Part shown: piece after piece, positions 36,292-47,796 of the stretch | How positions within the stretch are numbered: position 1 is the first letter of the stretch | Layout: each line of letters opens with the position of its first letter | Assembly: GCA_019009955.1 (NCBI GenBank) | Contig: CM032228.1 | Location: forward strand, 180,452,001-180,516,000 | DNA length: 64,000 nucleotides | Direction of reading: 5' to 3' | Origin: Riptortus pedestris | Taxonomy: Eukaryota; Arthropoda; Insecta; Hemiptera; Alydidae | The notes under the pieces: generated by a model | What the model saw: the letters and a program-made list of their open reading frames with translations, nothing else | What the model was told of the DNA's origin: nothing | Database searches by the model: none | Program-made: the position numbers and the translations under genes

Positions 36292-36366
36292 TTATTGTTC
36301 CACTGGGAACCATGATGGACTATTTGTGGCTGTATCAGCCATTTTTTGTTTCCTACGCCTATCTGC
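36292..36366 (-). CDS. Candidate terminal exon A, unknown gene
   Basis: After the acceptor TCTCTTGTGTAG, a 75-nt phase-0 reading frame encodes 24 residues and a TAA stop: ADRRRKQKMADTATNS then PSWFPVEQ. The composition (basic RRRKQK, then Ser/Thr/Pro, then WFP) is unlike the surrounding AT-rich DNA. It could be the cytoplasmic tail of a membrane protein, but no family is recognised. Together with the exon at 38962-38903 it gives one continuous frame. An alternative reading is a decoy ORF behind a chance acceptor. Confidence 0.45.
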   Translation of the reverse strand, partial: ADRRRKQKMADTATNSPSWFPVEQ

Positions 36367-36460
36367 CTACACAAGAGAAATCACTCAAAAATTAATTTTG
36401 GTTTCATATGCAAATTTGATTAAATTATCTTATTTATGTTTATTATAAAGTGAGAAATAA

Positions 36461-36465
<5 letters not shown>

Positions 36466-36527
<62 letters not shown>
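36466..36527. repeat. (TA)n-(CA)n microsatellite
   Basis: About 52 bases of TA then five CA units, between the candidate exons at 36366 and 38903. Confidence 0.95.
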
Positions 36528-38902
36528 TGATGTATCCCAAACATTTGTTTTGACTCTCAGTTGTGATAAAGATTTGTTGTTTAATATTCATCTTCCAATT
36601 AAAAATATAAGCTGAAAATAAATATATTTGTGTTTGTTTTTCTATAAGTTTATTTTATGAGGTCTAAATTCTTAGTATCTACACTTGATCCTCACAAGTT
36701 ATGGTTATGGATAAACCTTGTAATTGGTAATCGTAACATCTTTTACCCTAGGATAAGAATAAAATGCTCTGTAAGAAATATTTTTAGGAAAATATATTTT
36801 AAGCGGATAAGGAAAATCAGTTATTTTAAACTAAAACTGTGGTGGTCATTTAGCGGAAAAAGAAAACTTTCTAAAAATCATTGCATTTTTTAAAAGATAT
36901 TTAATCCTTAAACAAAGTTTTGTTTAAATTTAGAAGGCATTTTTAGGAATTGATCATTTAAGATATTTGGTAAAGCATTGAAAAATAAGGACAATATCCT
37001 GTTCGCATTAATTCCACTGAGGAAGCAAGAAACAAATCTGTTTGTTTCTCTAGGTGGGATGCACTTGTTGTTCTACAGACCTACAAAATGTCTGAAACTA
37101 TTTAATGGAATGATGCCTACAAATACAATTACATAATTAATTGTATAATCCTTGAGGGTCTAGAAAAATGTGTTTTAGGCTTGCAGTCGCCATATCTCTT
37201 TCTACTCAATTTCATAGAAAGTCTATTTACTGAGGCTGTTAACAATGAAAAATAGGCAATCTTTAAATTTTATTGGATTTATTCTTAGTAGTAACTATTT
37301 GTTTTACGGTCAATAATATTTTGTTTACTTTATAATATATTTCATTGAATAGGTAAGGAGTTTTAGTTTTCAAAGGTAGAGATAAGCTACTAATGTAACA
37401 TTATTTAGTTATGTAAATGCAACCGTTTAGAGCTCATGAAATAAATCAGTAGAAAGTTTATGAGTTCCAATGAACTTGGCCTGTGTTATTAATAAGATAT
37501 ATATTTTCTGAATGAACTGGTAATAATAATAATAATAATACAATGATAAGCATATGTTAAATGACAAATTAAAGCTCAACAAAAAAATTAATCCTAGAAC
37601 CCTTCGGTCTAAAATGTTAAGACAATTTCGTCCATTGGCCTTTCTAAACATAACATTATCATATTTTCTATTTAGTTATATAAAGGATACTTCAAGGTCT
37701 TTGAGAAATTCTTTTATGAGACGAAAAATACATAAGAGTAAAGTGCCTAATTTCTCCTCTAATTTAAAGATTCCCAATTAGGATATTTTTAAACTAACAA
37801 CTTTTTTCACTGTTTTTTCCATAATAATAGCATTTTTTAAAAAATAATTCTGGAGTAGTCATAAGAAACTTTTGGAAATTATTTTTGATTTTATCTAAAT
37901 CATTCTCAGAGTCTTGCTCACTACTTTTATATTATTTATGGCACTTTCATCAATTCCTATAGTGCAGTGAATTTATATAAACCTATCATATTAATCTCAC
38001 TTTAAAGGAATGTTCATTTTTTGTTATATTTTATTACAAATATGATGAAATAAATACACTAAACCTGCAATCTACAGGGTGTTGATACAACAGAATCCTT
38101 CAACCCCACCTTCACTTATTCAATACTGTAATGTTGCACTTGTCTCATGCCATGAGCGGCAACCTCTAGACTAGTCGCAATCTCAGTTTAAAATACTGAT
38201 GATTAGAGAATGATATCAAAAACAGACTACTTTCTAAATTTCTTGAATGCCACTGACATTTTAATGCATTCATTTCAACTATCATTACTAATGAAAATAC
38301 TTAACAATTTAAATATAATTATCCATTTAAACGATTTTTTAGTATCCAGATATCATTCTTATTATTATATGTCATGAGAACAAACCTTGCTAATTCAATT
38401 ATGTTTACAATTTTTATTGAAGATTCTTCTTATGAGTAAAAAAAAAGAACATATGAAAGTAGTAATATATATTTTATTTTCAATTTTCTTATTGGTGTTT
38501 ATTTTTTTTTTAACTATGCCTTTATATCTTTGAATAGATTCAATTGTTGATCAATATTGAAAATTAATATTATAAAGTTTTCTTTTCTTTCTAATTAATG
38601 ATTTCTATATTTGCTCCTAACCTCGTAGAATTCTATACCTACATGGCCGGCCGACTGATATGTGTTATGATATGCATTTTATTGCCTTAGCTTCTAGGTA
38701 GTTTCCTTTTATTAAATGTACTTACAATAAATCCATCTGTCTTTAATAAATCCTTACAATCAAAAGATACTCAGTAAAGAATGATTTAAATGAAAAGATA
38801 TATATTTATATATGATATGTAAGTTTATCACAGTAATATTCTCTTTTGTATTTCTGAAAACGTTGTTGGAATTTTATAATTTATCAATAAATGCTAACTT
38901 AC
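36528..38902. other. AT-rich spacer, probably intronic to the unknown minus-strand gene
   Basis: No repeat family recognised. A 43-codon minus frame behind an acceptor at about 37093 and a short frame near 38180 are too weak to call. Confidence 0.45.
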
Positions 38903-38962
38903 AATATCAGTCTCTCCTGATATGCATTTAAGGTTTCCATTGGAGAGGAGGTATGAGGCACT
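38903..38962 (-). CDS. Candidate 60-nt internal exon, unknown gene
   Basis: Exon-like island in AT-rich DNA. It has a pyrimidine-rich acceptor (TCTTATTTTGTAG) before 38962 and a consensus donor (ATT|GTAAGT) after 38903. It is exactly 20 codons, phase 0 at both ends, reading SASYLLSNGNLKC then ISGETDI. It lies only about 260 bp below the sulfotransferase stop codon on the same strand, so it is either a separate gene or an alternative tail. I do not recognise the peptide. Its phase matches the candidate terminal exons at 36366-36292 and 35865-35785. Confidence 0.45.
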
Positions 38963-39128
38963 CTACAAAATAAGAGAATGAGTTTCTTTTATAATATAAA
39001 CAATGGTGGAATTAATGGTTAATGAAATAAATTTATTGCAGAAAAAATTCTCATGGTAGTTTAGACAATTTTATGCAAAATTAAGTATACATTTAAATTG
39101 CTCTAAAAATTAATATTTATCAAATTCT

Positions 39129-39134
39129 TTTATT
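39129..39134 (-). promoter_or_regulatory. Candidate polyadenylation signal of the 3-O-sulfotransferase gene
   Basis: AATAAA on the minus strand about 90 bases after the sulfotransferase stop codon. In DNA this AT-rich the hexamer is common by chance, so the assignment rests on position only. Confidence 0.3.
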
Positions 39135-39224
39135 TTAAAGGATTCCCTTCCATTTCCAGAATGCCTCATAGGGTTTGAAAAATATGTTCAATGATATTCT
39201 TTTTTGTTTAAACTCAATATGAGT

Positions 39225-39539
39225 TTACTTTTCAGGCCAGCCAAAATCCTCTCCAACAAGTTCGTAAAACTTCTGATTATGCTCAACATAAAACCTTCTT
39301 AGCTTAGTCAGAACTTTAGGGTCCACCCTCGGATGTCGCCTACCTTTGCTCTCTCGAAGGCATTTGTCAGCTGTCTCATTCCTGAGGCAATAGAATCCTT
39401 TTGTTCGATTGAAATAAAAGTTATGCCTCCCTATTTTATGTTCAAGCCCAAGGAAGGATTCAATCTTTTCTAGCTCAGAAACAGGGTCTTCAATCAGTCT
39501 GTCTCCATTCACTACTAGAAGCTGTTGTCGAGGAAAGAC
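39225..39539 (-). CDS. Hs3st: Heparan sulfate 3-O-sulfotransferase, terminal coding exon
   Basis: This is the last coding exon of a Golgi type II enzyme that transfers sulfate from PAPS to the 3-OH of glucosamine in heparan sulfate. It encodes 104 residues, from VFPRQQLLVVNGDRL to GWPEK-stop. The family C-terminal block is intact: VNGDRL; the FYFNRTKGFYCLR segment with the first disulfide cysteine; the second cysteine in DKCLRESKGR; the KGR-x-HP nucleotide-binding turn; and the closing KFYELVGEDFGW. The acceptor is a T-rich tract ending CAG just above 39539, phase 0, and the stop TAA is at 39227-39225. It joins directly to the 41253-41023 exon (WLE then VFPRQ), as in known family members. The next T-rich/AATAAA region lies about 90 bp downstream. 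Confidence 0.93.
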   Translation of the reverse strand, partial: VFPRQQLLVVNGDRLIEDPVSELEKIESFLGLEHKIGRHNFYFNRTKGFYCLRNETADKCLRESKGRRHPRVDPKVLTKLRRFYVEHNQKFYELVGEDFGWPEK

Positions 39540-40059
39540 CTGAAAAAATAAAGATAATACATAAAGTTATTTATTGAGGGTTTTTTAGGATTTATAATTA
39601 AAATAGCATGTATGTTAATAGGCATATGCTCATAAATAATGTAAACTAAAATTACATCTATTAACTGGTATATCAGGCAGTTTAATTAAATTCCATGTGT
39701 GGTAAGATTTAGTGACCTCTTGTTCTTGAAAATTCTTCTGTATCTCTTTCAGGGTCATGAAATATCTTTATCTATTTTCCTAGAGCCAATTTCGCTAAAT
39801 TTCGTGTTAGTTCCTACTGAGCATATAAAAAGCTAGTTTTTTTCTATAATATTTTAATATGTTGCCCATCATACTAACGATTCTACTGCTTTTTCTCTCA
39901 CCTTACCCTCCTCTTTCTTCTTCCAACTAATACTTCAAGTGTGTCCGCAAAATACTGGTAGACTGGAGTAACAAAATATCCATTTCAGGAAATCATATGT
40001 CTTATTAATTAGAAGTCCTAAAATGTTATAGGAAATATTTGCCAGTTTTATACGATACT

Positions 40060-41005
40060 AACTAAGGTACCTGCTTCGCCCGGGAAATCATTTGATGCTG
40101 AATGATGATAGTATTTTTTTGGGGGCTTTACTTTGTACAATATTTTTACATTTTCCTGCCTCAATGCTTAGGATTTACACCCAAGTCCGGCATGCTGGGG
40201 ATATTTTAATAATAAAAGTATTTGTTATGTACTTAATTCTACAAAATACACAATATTTCTATATTACCCGTTTTCTGTGCATGTATCTTTTTTTATATAT
40301 AACATAATCATAGATTATCATATTATAGTCAAAAAGGAGTTTCGTTGATTTCGATTTATGTTTTTGCGTCTTATAACAATGTTGACCGCTTTTATAGTTT
40401 TTCGTGTATACATCATACGTACTTGTTATACGGCAAAAGGACATATAACAAAGTTACTTTAAATAACAAAACAAACAACTTTTGTTATATGCAAGCTTGC
40501 CGAAAAAATAATAGGTTACGAAATATCGTGATTTTAAATTTCAGACCTCCCTTATAACCCCCACTCATGTTCGTTACTCGAAATTTTAATATAGCTTATA
40601 ATCAGGTAGGTGTTTAATACCAAATCACATACGGAGTTTCGTTTAGTTCGGTTGAGTCTTTTGTGTCATATAAAATTGTTGAATCCCACTATAGTTTTTA
40701 GTATAACTCATTTATACTTCGGTATACGACAAAAGTGTATATAACAAAAATTACTCTACATAACAAAGTAAACAACTTTTGTTATGTGCATATTTCCCGA
40801 AAACCCAATAGGAAACCAAATATCGCTACTTTCCATTTCAGGCCTCCCTTATAACCCCCACTCCTGTTCATCTCAGAGAATGTTAATATAGCCTAAAACC
40901 TAAGTTGGTTTAGTAGTAATATACGTACCATGTTTCACAAAATTCGTTTCAGCCGTTTACGATTCTATAAAGGATACACAGGCAAACATTCATTTTTATA
41001 TACCT
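40060..41005 (+). repeat. Dispersed repeat B with internal tandem pair
   Basis: Begins near GGTACCTGCTTCGCCCGGGA and ends TTCGTTTCAGCCGTTTACGA ... TATATACCTAGAT. Inside, a unit of about 297 bp is repeated twice (from 40337 and 40634), each with ATAACAAAGTTACT..., AACTTTTGTTATATGCA and CCTCCCTTATAACCCCCACT. No reading frame is conserved. It reaches to within about 20 bp of the 41023 exon border. Confidence 0.65.
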
Positions 41006-41022
41006 AGATTTAGAAGACTTAC

Positions 41023-41253
41023 TTCCAACCACCGATGCATGAAATTGTGGTAGAGAGAGAGGGCTAGTGGCCTATAGCCTGCGTTGATAGTTCCATCAGG
41101 TCGAATTGCCAGCTGTTCGAAAGGTGGTGACGGCGGGGTCGTGGTGGCATGGCTTCTCAGCTGGGTGTAATCTGACACGGCTCGGGTCACTGGTTCACGC
41201 ACTATTAACAGCAACTTCACGCTCGCATTCATCGCTCGAATTCTCTCTGGAAC
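41023..41253 (-). CDS. Hs3st: Heparan sulfate 3-O-sulfotransferase, middle exon
   Basis: Internal exon of 77 codons, phase 0 at both ends, bounded by TAG before 41253 and the strong donor GAA|GTAAGT after 41023. It begins VPERIRAMNASVK and continues into LLLIVREPVTRAVSDYTQ, the family's 3'-phosphate (PAPS) binding segment with its conserved Arg and Ser, and ends LYHNFMHRWLE. A stretch rich in Thr and Pro (SHATTTPPSPPFEQL) fills the variable loop between the PAPS site and the substrate-binding part. The preceding intron (about 5.2 kb) and the following intron (about 1.5 kb) are full of repeats. No frameshift or stop is present. Confidence 0.93.
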
Positions 41254-41339
41254 CTAAATAATAAAACAGACTGTTATCGCATTACTTTCATGCAACAAAA
41301 AAGAAAACTCTGCAGTGGCGTTCACAATGATGAATAAAT

Positions 41340-42140
41340 TCTGTCACTCAAGGCTTGAGAAACTAGGCAGATTTCCCACTTGCAGTTATGACACACTACT
41401 GATCTCTTCTAACCATATATTTTCCATTTCTAAGTAAAAATCCGATGAGAAGTAAGGGTTCTCTGATGTCTGGGTAACTCGCTAATTTGAGCTACGAAAA
41501 ATGTATAAAACAACAATTGCTTTGTTGTTTACTACATTTCACATGCTTTGTTGGTTACTACATTTTTACAAGATTGGTACTGTAACTTTTTTCTCTCTAT
41601 GAAAGCGAAAATATTTTAAATTTTTAAACCCCCCTCTCTAAACCCTCCCTCCCCCAAAGGCGATTTCAGCCATTAACTAATATGATCTTTAATGTTGAAT
41701 GAAACGGTTAAATATCTAGTGTGGTATAGATCAAATAAACATTTCGAGTCAAAAATGAAAAATCTTAATTGATGACATTATCACTACGTATTTGGATGGA
41801 TCTCATCTAGTAACGCCCCGTTGATAACAATATTTGGTATTTTTGTTTTGAATTAAATGGCTCGTTATACAACAGGTTATTGTTAATATGACATGAGTAA
41901 GAGTGGGAGCTTACTGAAGGCTTAAAATTTTAAGAATCGCCAAGATAGAAAAAAATATGTATATAACAACATTTATTGGAAATTACAAATTTCCCCTTTA
42001 ACCCACCCCCTCTCTCTCTCACTGGTTCGATTTCAGACGTTAACGAGCTTGATCTTTAGTTTTACACGAAACGCTTAAATATCGAATTTGGTAACGATCA
42101 AACCACAATTGTGACCACTAGAGCGTTTATGAGTGAGGCT
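41340..42140 (+). mobile_element. Family A element(s), composite copy in a sulfotransferase intron
   Basis: The 5' end is TCTGTCACTCAAGGCTTGAG; the internal segment appears twice (41630-41730 and 42000-42125), so this is one copy with an internal duplication or two overlapping copies. Ends near GAGCGTTTATGAG without the palindrome. Lies in the intron between the exons at 46449 and 41253. Confidence 0.6.
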
Positions 42141-42354
42141 TACTTGGAAGAACCTTAAGTTCTTATTTCAGCCATTTTTATTTCAACCGACTAAGACTAC
42201 TTCCCACTTCCGGCCACTACTTCATATATCTAAGGTGTTGCAGCAGAATGCTAAAGAATCATATTTCTTCCGAATGTTAAGATGATGCAATCGTTAAATT
42301 TTGAAGGGAAATTATATTCATTTGATTCCATGAGCGATAGTAAATTTGCCAATC

Positions 42355-42545
42355 TATTAACGCCAATATATGGCACTATAGCTAATCGGGCGTTTTATCT
42401 ACAGTTTATCCCCCTTTTGCAGCCAGAGTGAGACTCAAGAGCTCGCCATAAATAAACTCCTGTTGCCCAACAGGGAATCAAATCAGCAACCGTTGGCTAA
42501 ACAAGATATTAAGACGAATGCTTTAACCTATATAGCCAACCTGAT
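42355..42545 (-). mobile_element. tRNA-derived SINE copy, inverted, in a sulfotransferase intron
   Basis: AATCGGGCGTTTTATCTACA, TGCAGCCAGAGTGAGACTCA, CAACAGGGAATCAAATCAGC and ATATAGCCAACCTG. Confidence 0.6.
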
Positions 42546-42832
42546 GACAATAACATTAATCAAATCATTATATTTTGGCGGGAAGCCGTTGATATTTCAA
42601 TTTATTTACGAAAAGCAGTTGTTATAAATATAAATTCGACTATCTTACCATGTTAAAGAATATTCGTGTTGTCATGAAGATGACGGGATGAGTTTGTGCA
42701 TAGGCTAATCAAAACTGTATACTCCCACAGGTAACCATTTCTTTTTCAACTCGTCAAAGACAGAGAGTACAGCTAGTATATATGTATATATAATTTTCGG
42801 CTGCAATTTACCCTCTAGTATAAAATAAAGTG

Positions 42833-43099
42833 AAAGTGTAGTTTAGTCCCCCCCCCTTGGTGGCGCACTTTTCAAAATGACGACCGCGGCCATTTTGTTT
42901 TTCTACCTTTATCTTTTTTAACACTTTAGACTTTAATGACCGCATTCAAAAATTTCCAAAATACGCCATCGGTGGTTTTAACCGAGGGTGGGAATTTTAA
43001 TTTTAACTTAATTTTTTTTTAACTCACCTAATTCGTTGGATCCTTAGACGGTGACGAAACAAGATGCCGTACGGGGGGGGGGGGACTAAACTACACTTT
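42833..43099. mobile_element. Small inverted-repeat element (MITE-like) with C/G tracts at the ends
   Basis: AAAGTGTAGTTTAGTCCCCC at the left end is matched by its reverse complement at 43079-43099, leaving about 265 bp between the outer edges. The inverted repeat runs about 23 bp. The interior holds AAAATGACGACCGCGGCC, unusually GC-rich for the window. No target duplication could be settled. Superfamily not assigned. Confidence 0.65.
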
Positions 43100-43224
43100 A
43101 GCCTAAAATAACACATTAAGAATGAGTGAAGTTGATCACCTCACAATGCCTAGTTCAAACGATAAATATTGTACCAAACTGATATAGATATTTCACACAT
43201 TAATTCGTTGGGTTATGTACACGT

Positions 43225-43490
43225 GACTGTACCTGAGAAACAGGAAGTTTTCCCACCAAGAGTTTTGTTTAAGCAAAAGGCTTTTCGGCACTAACGTGCC
43301 ACCATAGGTGCTGACATGTCTCTTCATTGATACATTGCTAAGTTCTGTTCTAGCTTATGCTCAATGGACCGTCATCATAATTCGTATGAATGAAGAAACA
43401 TGTCAGCACCTGACGATGACACGTTAGTGACGAAAGACGGCCATTGAGTACTCTAATGAGCGACTTGAGGGCAAGACTTCCAGTTTATAA
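43225..43490. repeat. Inverted repeat, Penelope-type terminal hairpin
   Basis: Left arm GGCACTAACGTGCCACCATA-GGTGCTGACATGTCTCTTCA (43285-43335). Right arm GAAGAAACATGTCAGCACCT-GACGATGACACGTTAGTGAC (43391-43432). Weaker pairing extends outward about 50 bp on each side. 'CCTGACGATGACACGTTAGTGACGAAA' style wording is typical of Penelope-like tails. In a sulfotransferase intron. Confidence 0.55.
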
Positions 43491-45116
43491 TACCTGTTTC
43501 CCATATTTCAAATACGGTTTTATTTCAATGCTAACCATAATGATTCAACTAATTAACAGCCAAGTCTATGATTGAGCTAACTTTGAAGGATTTAATTTCC
43601 TGCAATGGAGTTCTAATTGGCTCTATTAAAAGTTTTACATATGTGAATAGAGCTCGAAACTCACTATATTACCTGCTTTCCTATCTTTTTCTAAAAAAAA
43701 AAAAAAGAATAAAATTAGGGATTTAGAATTCATTTTGTTTAGTAAATTATGTTAAAATACGTCTAGTTTTAAGGCATATGTACTCAGTCTACTCAAAAAC
43801 TAACTGAGAACTAAGGCACTGCGAAAACTTGTTAGATTTCCTTCTCCTATTTCTCATGAAATAAGAGCCTTATGTAAAAATGATTTTGCATAAGAGGTCT
43901 ATTACTTTTAACGAAAACCTCATGAGCAGATTTAGGTAGTTGATGACAAATGATGAGGGGAAAACTTAAAAATAACTCGCTTAGAAATAATTCGGTTAAC
44001 ATTCCTGTTTTAAAAAAAAAAAACTAGTAGAGAACGGTGGAATGAAAGATTATTACATTATTTCCTTTAAGGCTGATTATACAATATATTATATTATTGT
44101 GTATTTTAAAATCCGACTAATAGTTACGGAGATGTATTTGGAAGTTTTGATTTCCAAACCTTTCTAAGCCACCTCTCTTTTTCGAAGACAACAGTTTTAG
44201 TTCGAATTAAAGCCTAAAATAATTTTTCCTTAAGGGCAATCATCTAAAAGCATTTCTCTTCGAAAACTCAATGAAATCTAAAATAATATGCTAAACGTTA
44301 AAGACCCAAACACCTCCCACAAGAAAGAGCCTCCTTAGGAACCAGCTTAGGGGGTCTTCACATCGAAGTGCGTTCCTGCTCCATCAATCACGAATCTGGA
44401 AAAATGTTTTATCTCTTCCCTTACTTGCCGCACACCTTTATTCTTCAGTTAATACTCCGCCTTACCTCTTCATGTCGATGTTGATAGACGTGCCATTCCA
44501 AAGCCCAATGTTTTGTTTTTTTTAGGGGCAAAAGATTTACTGATCTTACATATCTCAGCTTTCATATTTAATGATGAGATGTTAGAAGTTTGATTTTAAA
44601 TATAACAGGCATCATTTTCATAACTCAGACTCTATTTTACTTCTATATTAGAGGTCAAACTTCTACAAGAATGAATGACTTTAAGTTCGACAATCTCCTC
44701 TTGGAATATTCTCGTCCTGATTTATGACTTAAGTTCTGGACGATAGCTGATGAAAATGGGACCATAGTCTATGTTACATTTTTTTGTCATAAATCGGATA
44801 TCCCTAAGTTACGCGGTTCTTATGCGGGGCAATCTATGTATAAGTTTGAAACGTTATCTTCTTAGTTGGACCTATGGAGTTTCGAAAAAAAACAAAACGG
44901 AAATCCGTTATTGGGATCTGTTAAAATTCTGCCACTAGCCGGTATGTGAACGTTACAAAAGAATAGACTAGGTTACTAAGGAATAACACGAAGATCATTT
45001 TAACTCCTGTAGGATAATGAGCCAGGTAGTACCATGCACAAATGCTGACCAGAAGTTATGAATTCAATGATATATTTGATCCTACTTGCACTTGATAAAG
45101 ATACATTGGAAAAAAA
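43491..45116. other. Intron of the sulfotransferase gene, unassigned
   Basis: No ORF of note. 44320-44500 is somewhat GC-richer and may be an old retroelement. Confidence 0.5.
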
Positions 45117-45406
45117 CGGTCACGAAGTGCCTGCGTAAGACTTCAGACGAGTTAGAATGATACTGGCCATCTAACAGCCAATTCTATATTTCTCTCAAAA
45201 AAGCATATGAAAATAGAAATTAAAATATAAGTTGGACATGAGTTGCTAAGTGAAAATTGAATGAGTATATGTGGCCCCCTTCCCAAAGTCCGATTTCAAC
45301 CATTAACGAAGTTGATCTTCAGTTTTATACAAAACGTTTAAAGGTCGAGTTTGGCAATGATCTATAATCAGAGATAATAAACTAAATTTGCGACCTTTAG
45401 AATGTT

Positions 45407-45408
<2 letters not shown>
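45117..45408 (+). mobile_element. Family A element, degenerate short copy
   Basis: GGTCACGAAGTGCCTGCGTA at the left, then CCCCCTTCCCAAAGTCCGAT and GCGACCTTTAGAATGTTAGC, ending at a CA microsatellite. Confidence 0.5.

Positions 45409-45450
<42 letters not shown>
45409..45450. repeat. (CA)n microsatellite
   Basis: About 20 units between a family A and a repeat B copy. Confidence 0.95.
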
Positions 45451-45453
<3 letters not shown>

Positions 45454-46058
45454 CCGACAGACGTTGCCCTGCGTGATATTTCAAGCGATTAGGATATTAA
45501 ATTTAATAATATTATGTTTAAAACAAAAGCTACTATTAATAACAAAAAACAACTTTTAATATGTGCACGTTTGCCCAAAAACAAATCCTGCCTTATAACT
45601 CCCACTCCCGTTCAAACCTAAAAAATTTAATATAGCTTATAATCATGGAAGAATTAATGCTAATTTACATATAGAGTTTTGTTAAGTTCGGTTCAATCGT
45701 TAGTGCCCAATAAAATTGTTGGCTCCCACTTTAATGTTTTAGTGTATATCTCGTTTATACTTTGTTATACGACAAAAGTCAATGTAACAAACGTTACTCT
45801 AAATAACAAAATAACAACTTTCCCTGTGCATATTTGCCGAAAAAACAATGTTTCCTATGCATTTAAAAGAAATATTGCTATTTTTAATTTTAGGCCTCCC
45901 TTACAACCCCCACTCCTGCTACATCTGCCGGGCTGATTTGTGAATCTAAACTATCCAGGGCATCACCCAAACGCATACAAAAAAATTCATTCAAATCGGA
46001 CGAGCCGTTTAGGAGGAGTTCAGTGAAATACACACATACAGTAGAGTAATAAATATAA

Positions 46059-46090
<32 letters not shown>
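45440..46090 (+). repeat. Dispersed repeat B, second copy
   Basis: ACCCGACAGACGTTGCCCTG at the left; two rounds of the 'AACAACTTTTAAT...CCTTATAACTCCCACTCC' unit; then TCAAATCGGACGAGCCGTTT and ACACATACAGTAGAGTAATA with a TA tail. The left-end and tail wording is common to repeats of many arthropod genomes, class not settled. Confidence 0.6.
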
Positions 46091-46094
<4 letters not shown>

Positions 46095-46394
46095 GTTTTT
46101 TATTTAGTGTAATTTTATTATAAATTCTTCTTTCGTTAATCTTTATTTTATTTTTTTTAATGTAGTTTTTACATTTCATTGTCTCAATTGATTAAATATG
46201 CCTGTTTAATTTTTTATTTTATTTTTTTTTAAATTTCAAATCACAAGTAAATTTTCTCCTTATAATAATAATAATTTATTCCTTTTTATTTATTTATGTT
46301 ATCCTTTTTATTTATTTATGTTATTCTTTTTATTTTAATTTAATTTATTTCTACTTATTATTTCTTTTCTTAAGCGAAATGTTTAACCTAATCA

Positions 46395-46727
<333 letters not shown>

Positions 46728-46869
46728 TTAATAATCTTGTTATGGGAATGATGATAACATTTATATCGACTTTATAAGACTTATTTATTTTAGCAATCAG
46801 TCATATTATTTTCTTAGAAATAAAGTATTCACTCCATAGGTCCATAGTCTCTATGATCAATACACAAAG

Positions 46870-47796
46870 TCTGACAGGCGGAGGCTGCGTAAATTAAGCA
46901 GATTTCCCGCGTGAAGTTTAACAATAGATAAATATACATACCGGTAACACTACAACACCATGAATATTAAGTGAATAAATACAAACGGTAATAAGAAACT
47001 TCCCGACGGTAAGCATCTAAAATGTAAATAAACAGTTCTGCCACCTTCTTACCGGAAAGAAAAACAATTACTGTAATATATCTGAATATAACGTATTAAT
47101 TTGATTTAAAACTATTCACTATATCTAGAACTGTAATTTATAATGAATTACAATAATTTTTATCTCAATCAATCAAATTTAAGTAATCCAAAAACTTAGG
47201 CGGTGGGGGGGGGGGGGGTCTCACCAGAACATATTTGCATGCATCTCGCATAATGTCTCTTGAACACAATATTTGGTATTTAAGCTTTTAATGATAAGGT
47301 TTATTACAAAACCGAGTATTGTTTATGTAACATGAGTAGAAGTGGGGGTTTGCTGATGGCTGAAAACTGAAAAATGCAAATATCTCGGTTAATATTCAGG
47401 ATAGGGAATACATGTATATAAAAATATTAATAGTAAATTTAATTTTCTATAAGATTGATTCTGTAAATTTTTTCGATCCGACTTATAGAAACGGCGATAT
47501 TTCGAAAATCCCCTCCTCTAATCCCCCCCTCCCACTTGTTTGATTTGTTCAGCCGTTAAAGAACTTCTGAGAAGAAGATCTGTCTTTTTACATTAAACGT
47601 TTAAATATCGAGTTAGGTAACGATCAAACAATAATTGCGACCGCTAGAGCGTTAACAGACAAATATATATAATTTTGAAAGGACCTCATTTTCGTTGTCT
47701 CCTGGGTAGGATCGATGGACATGTGAAGAAATGTTTCGAAAATCGCGTCGTGAGTACGACCTCAATAGCTGATTTCCATTAAGGGAAATCTGCTAA
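46870..47796 (+). mobile_element. Family A element, full length
   Basis: From TCTGACAGGCGGAGGCTGCG to CTGATTTCCATTAAGGGAAATC-TGCTAA. All family blocks are present including a G tract and CGACCGCTAGAGCGTTAACA; the TA tract is short here. About 930 bp. Lies just upstream (5' side) of the 46664 sulfotransferase exon. Confidence 0.75.
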
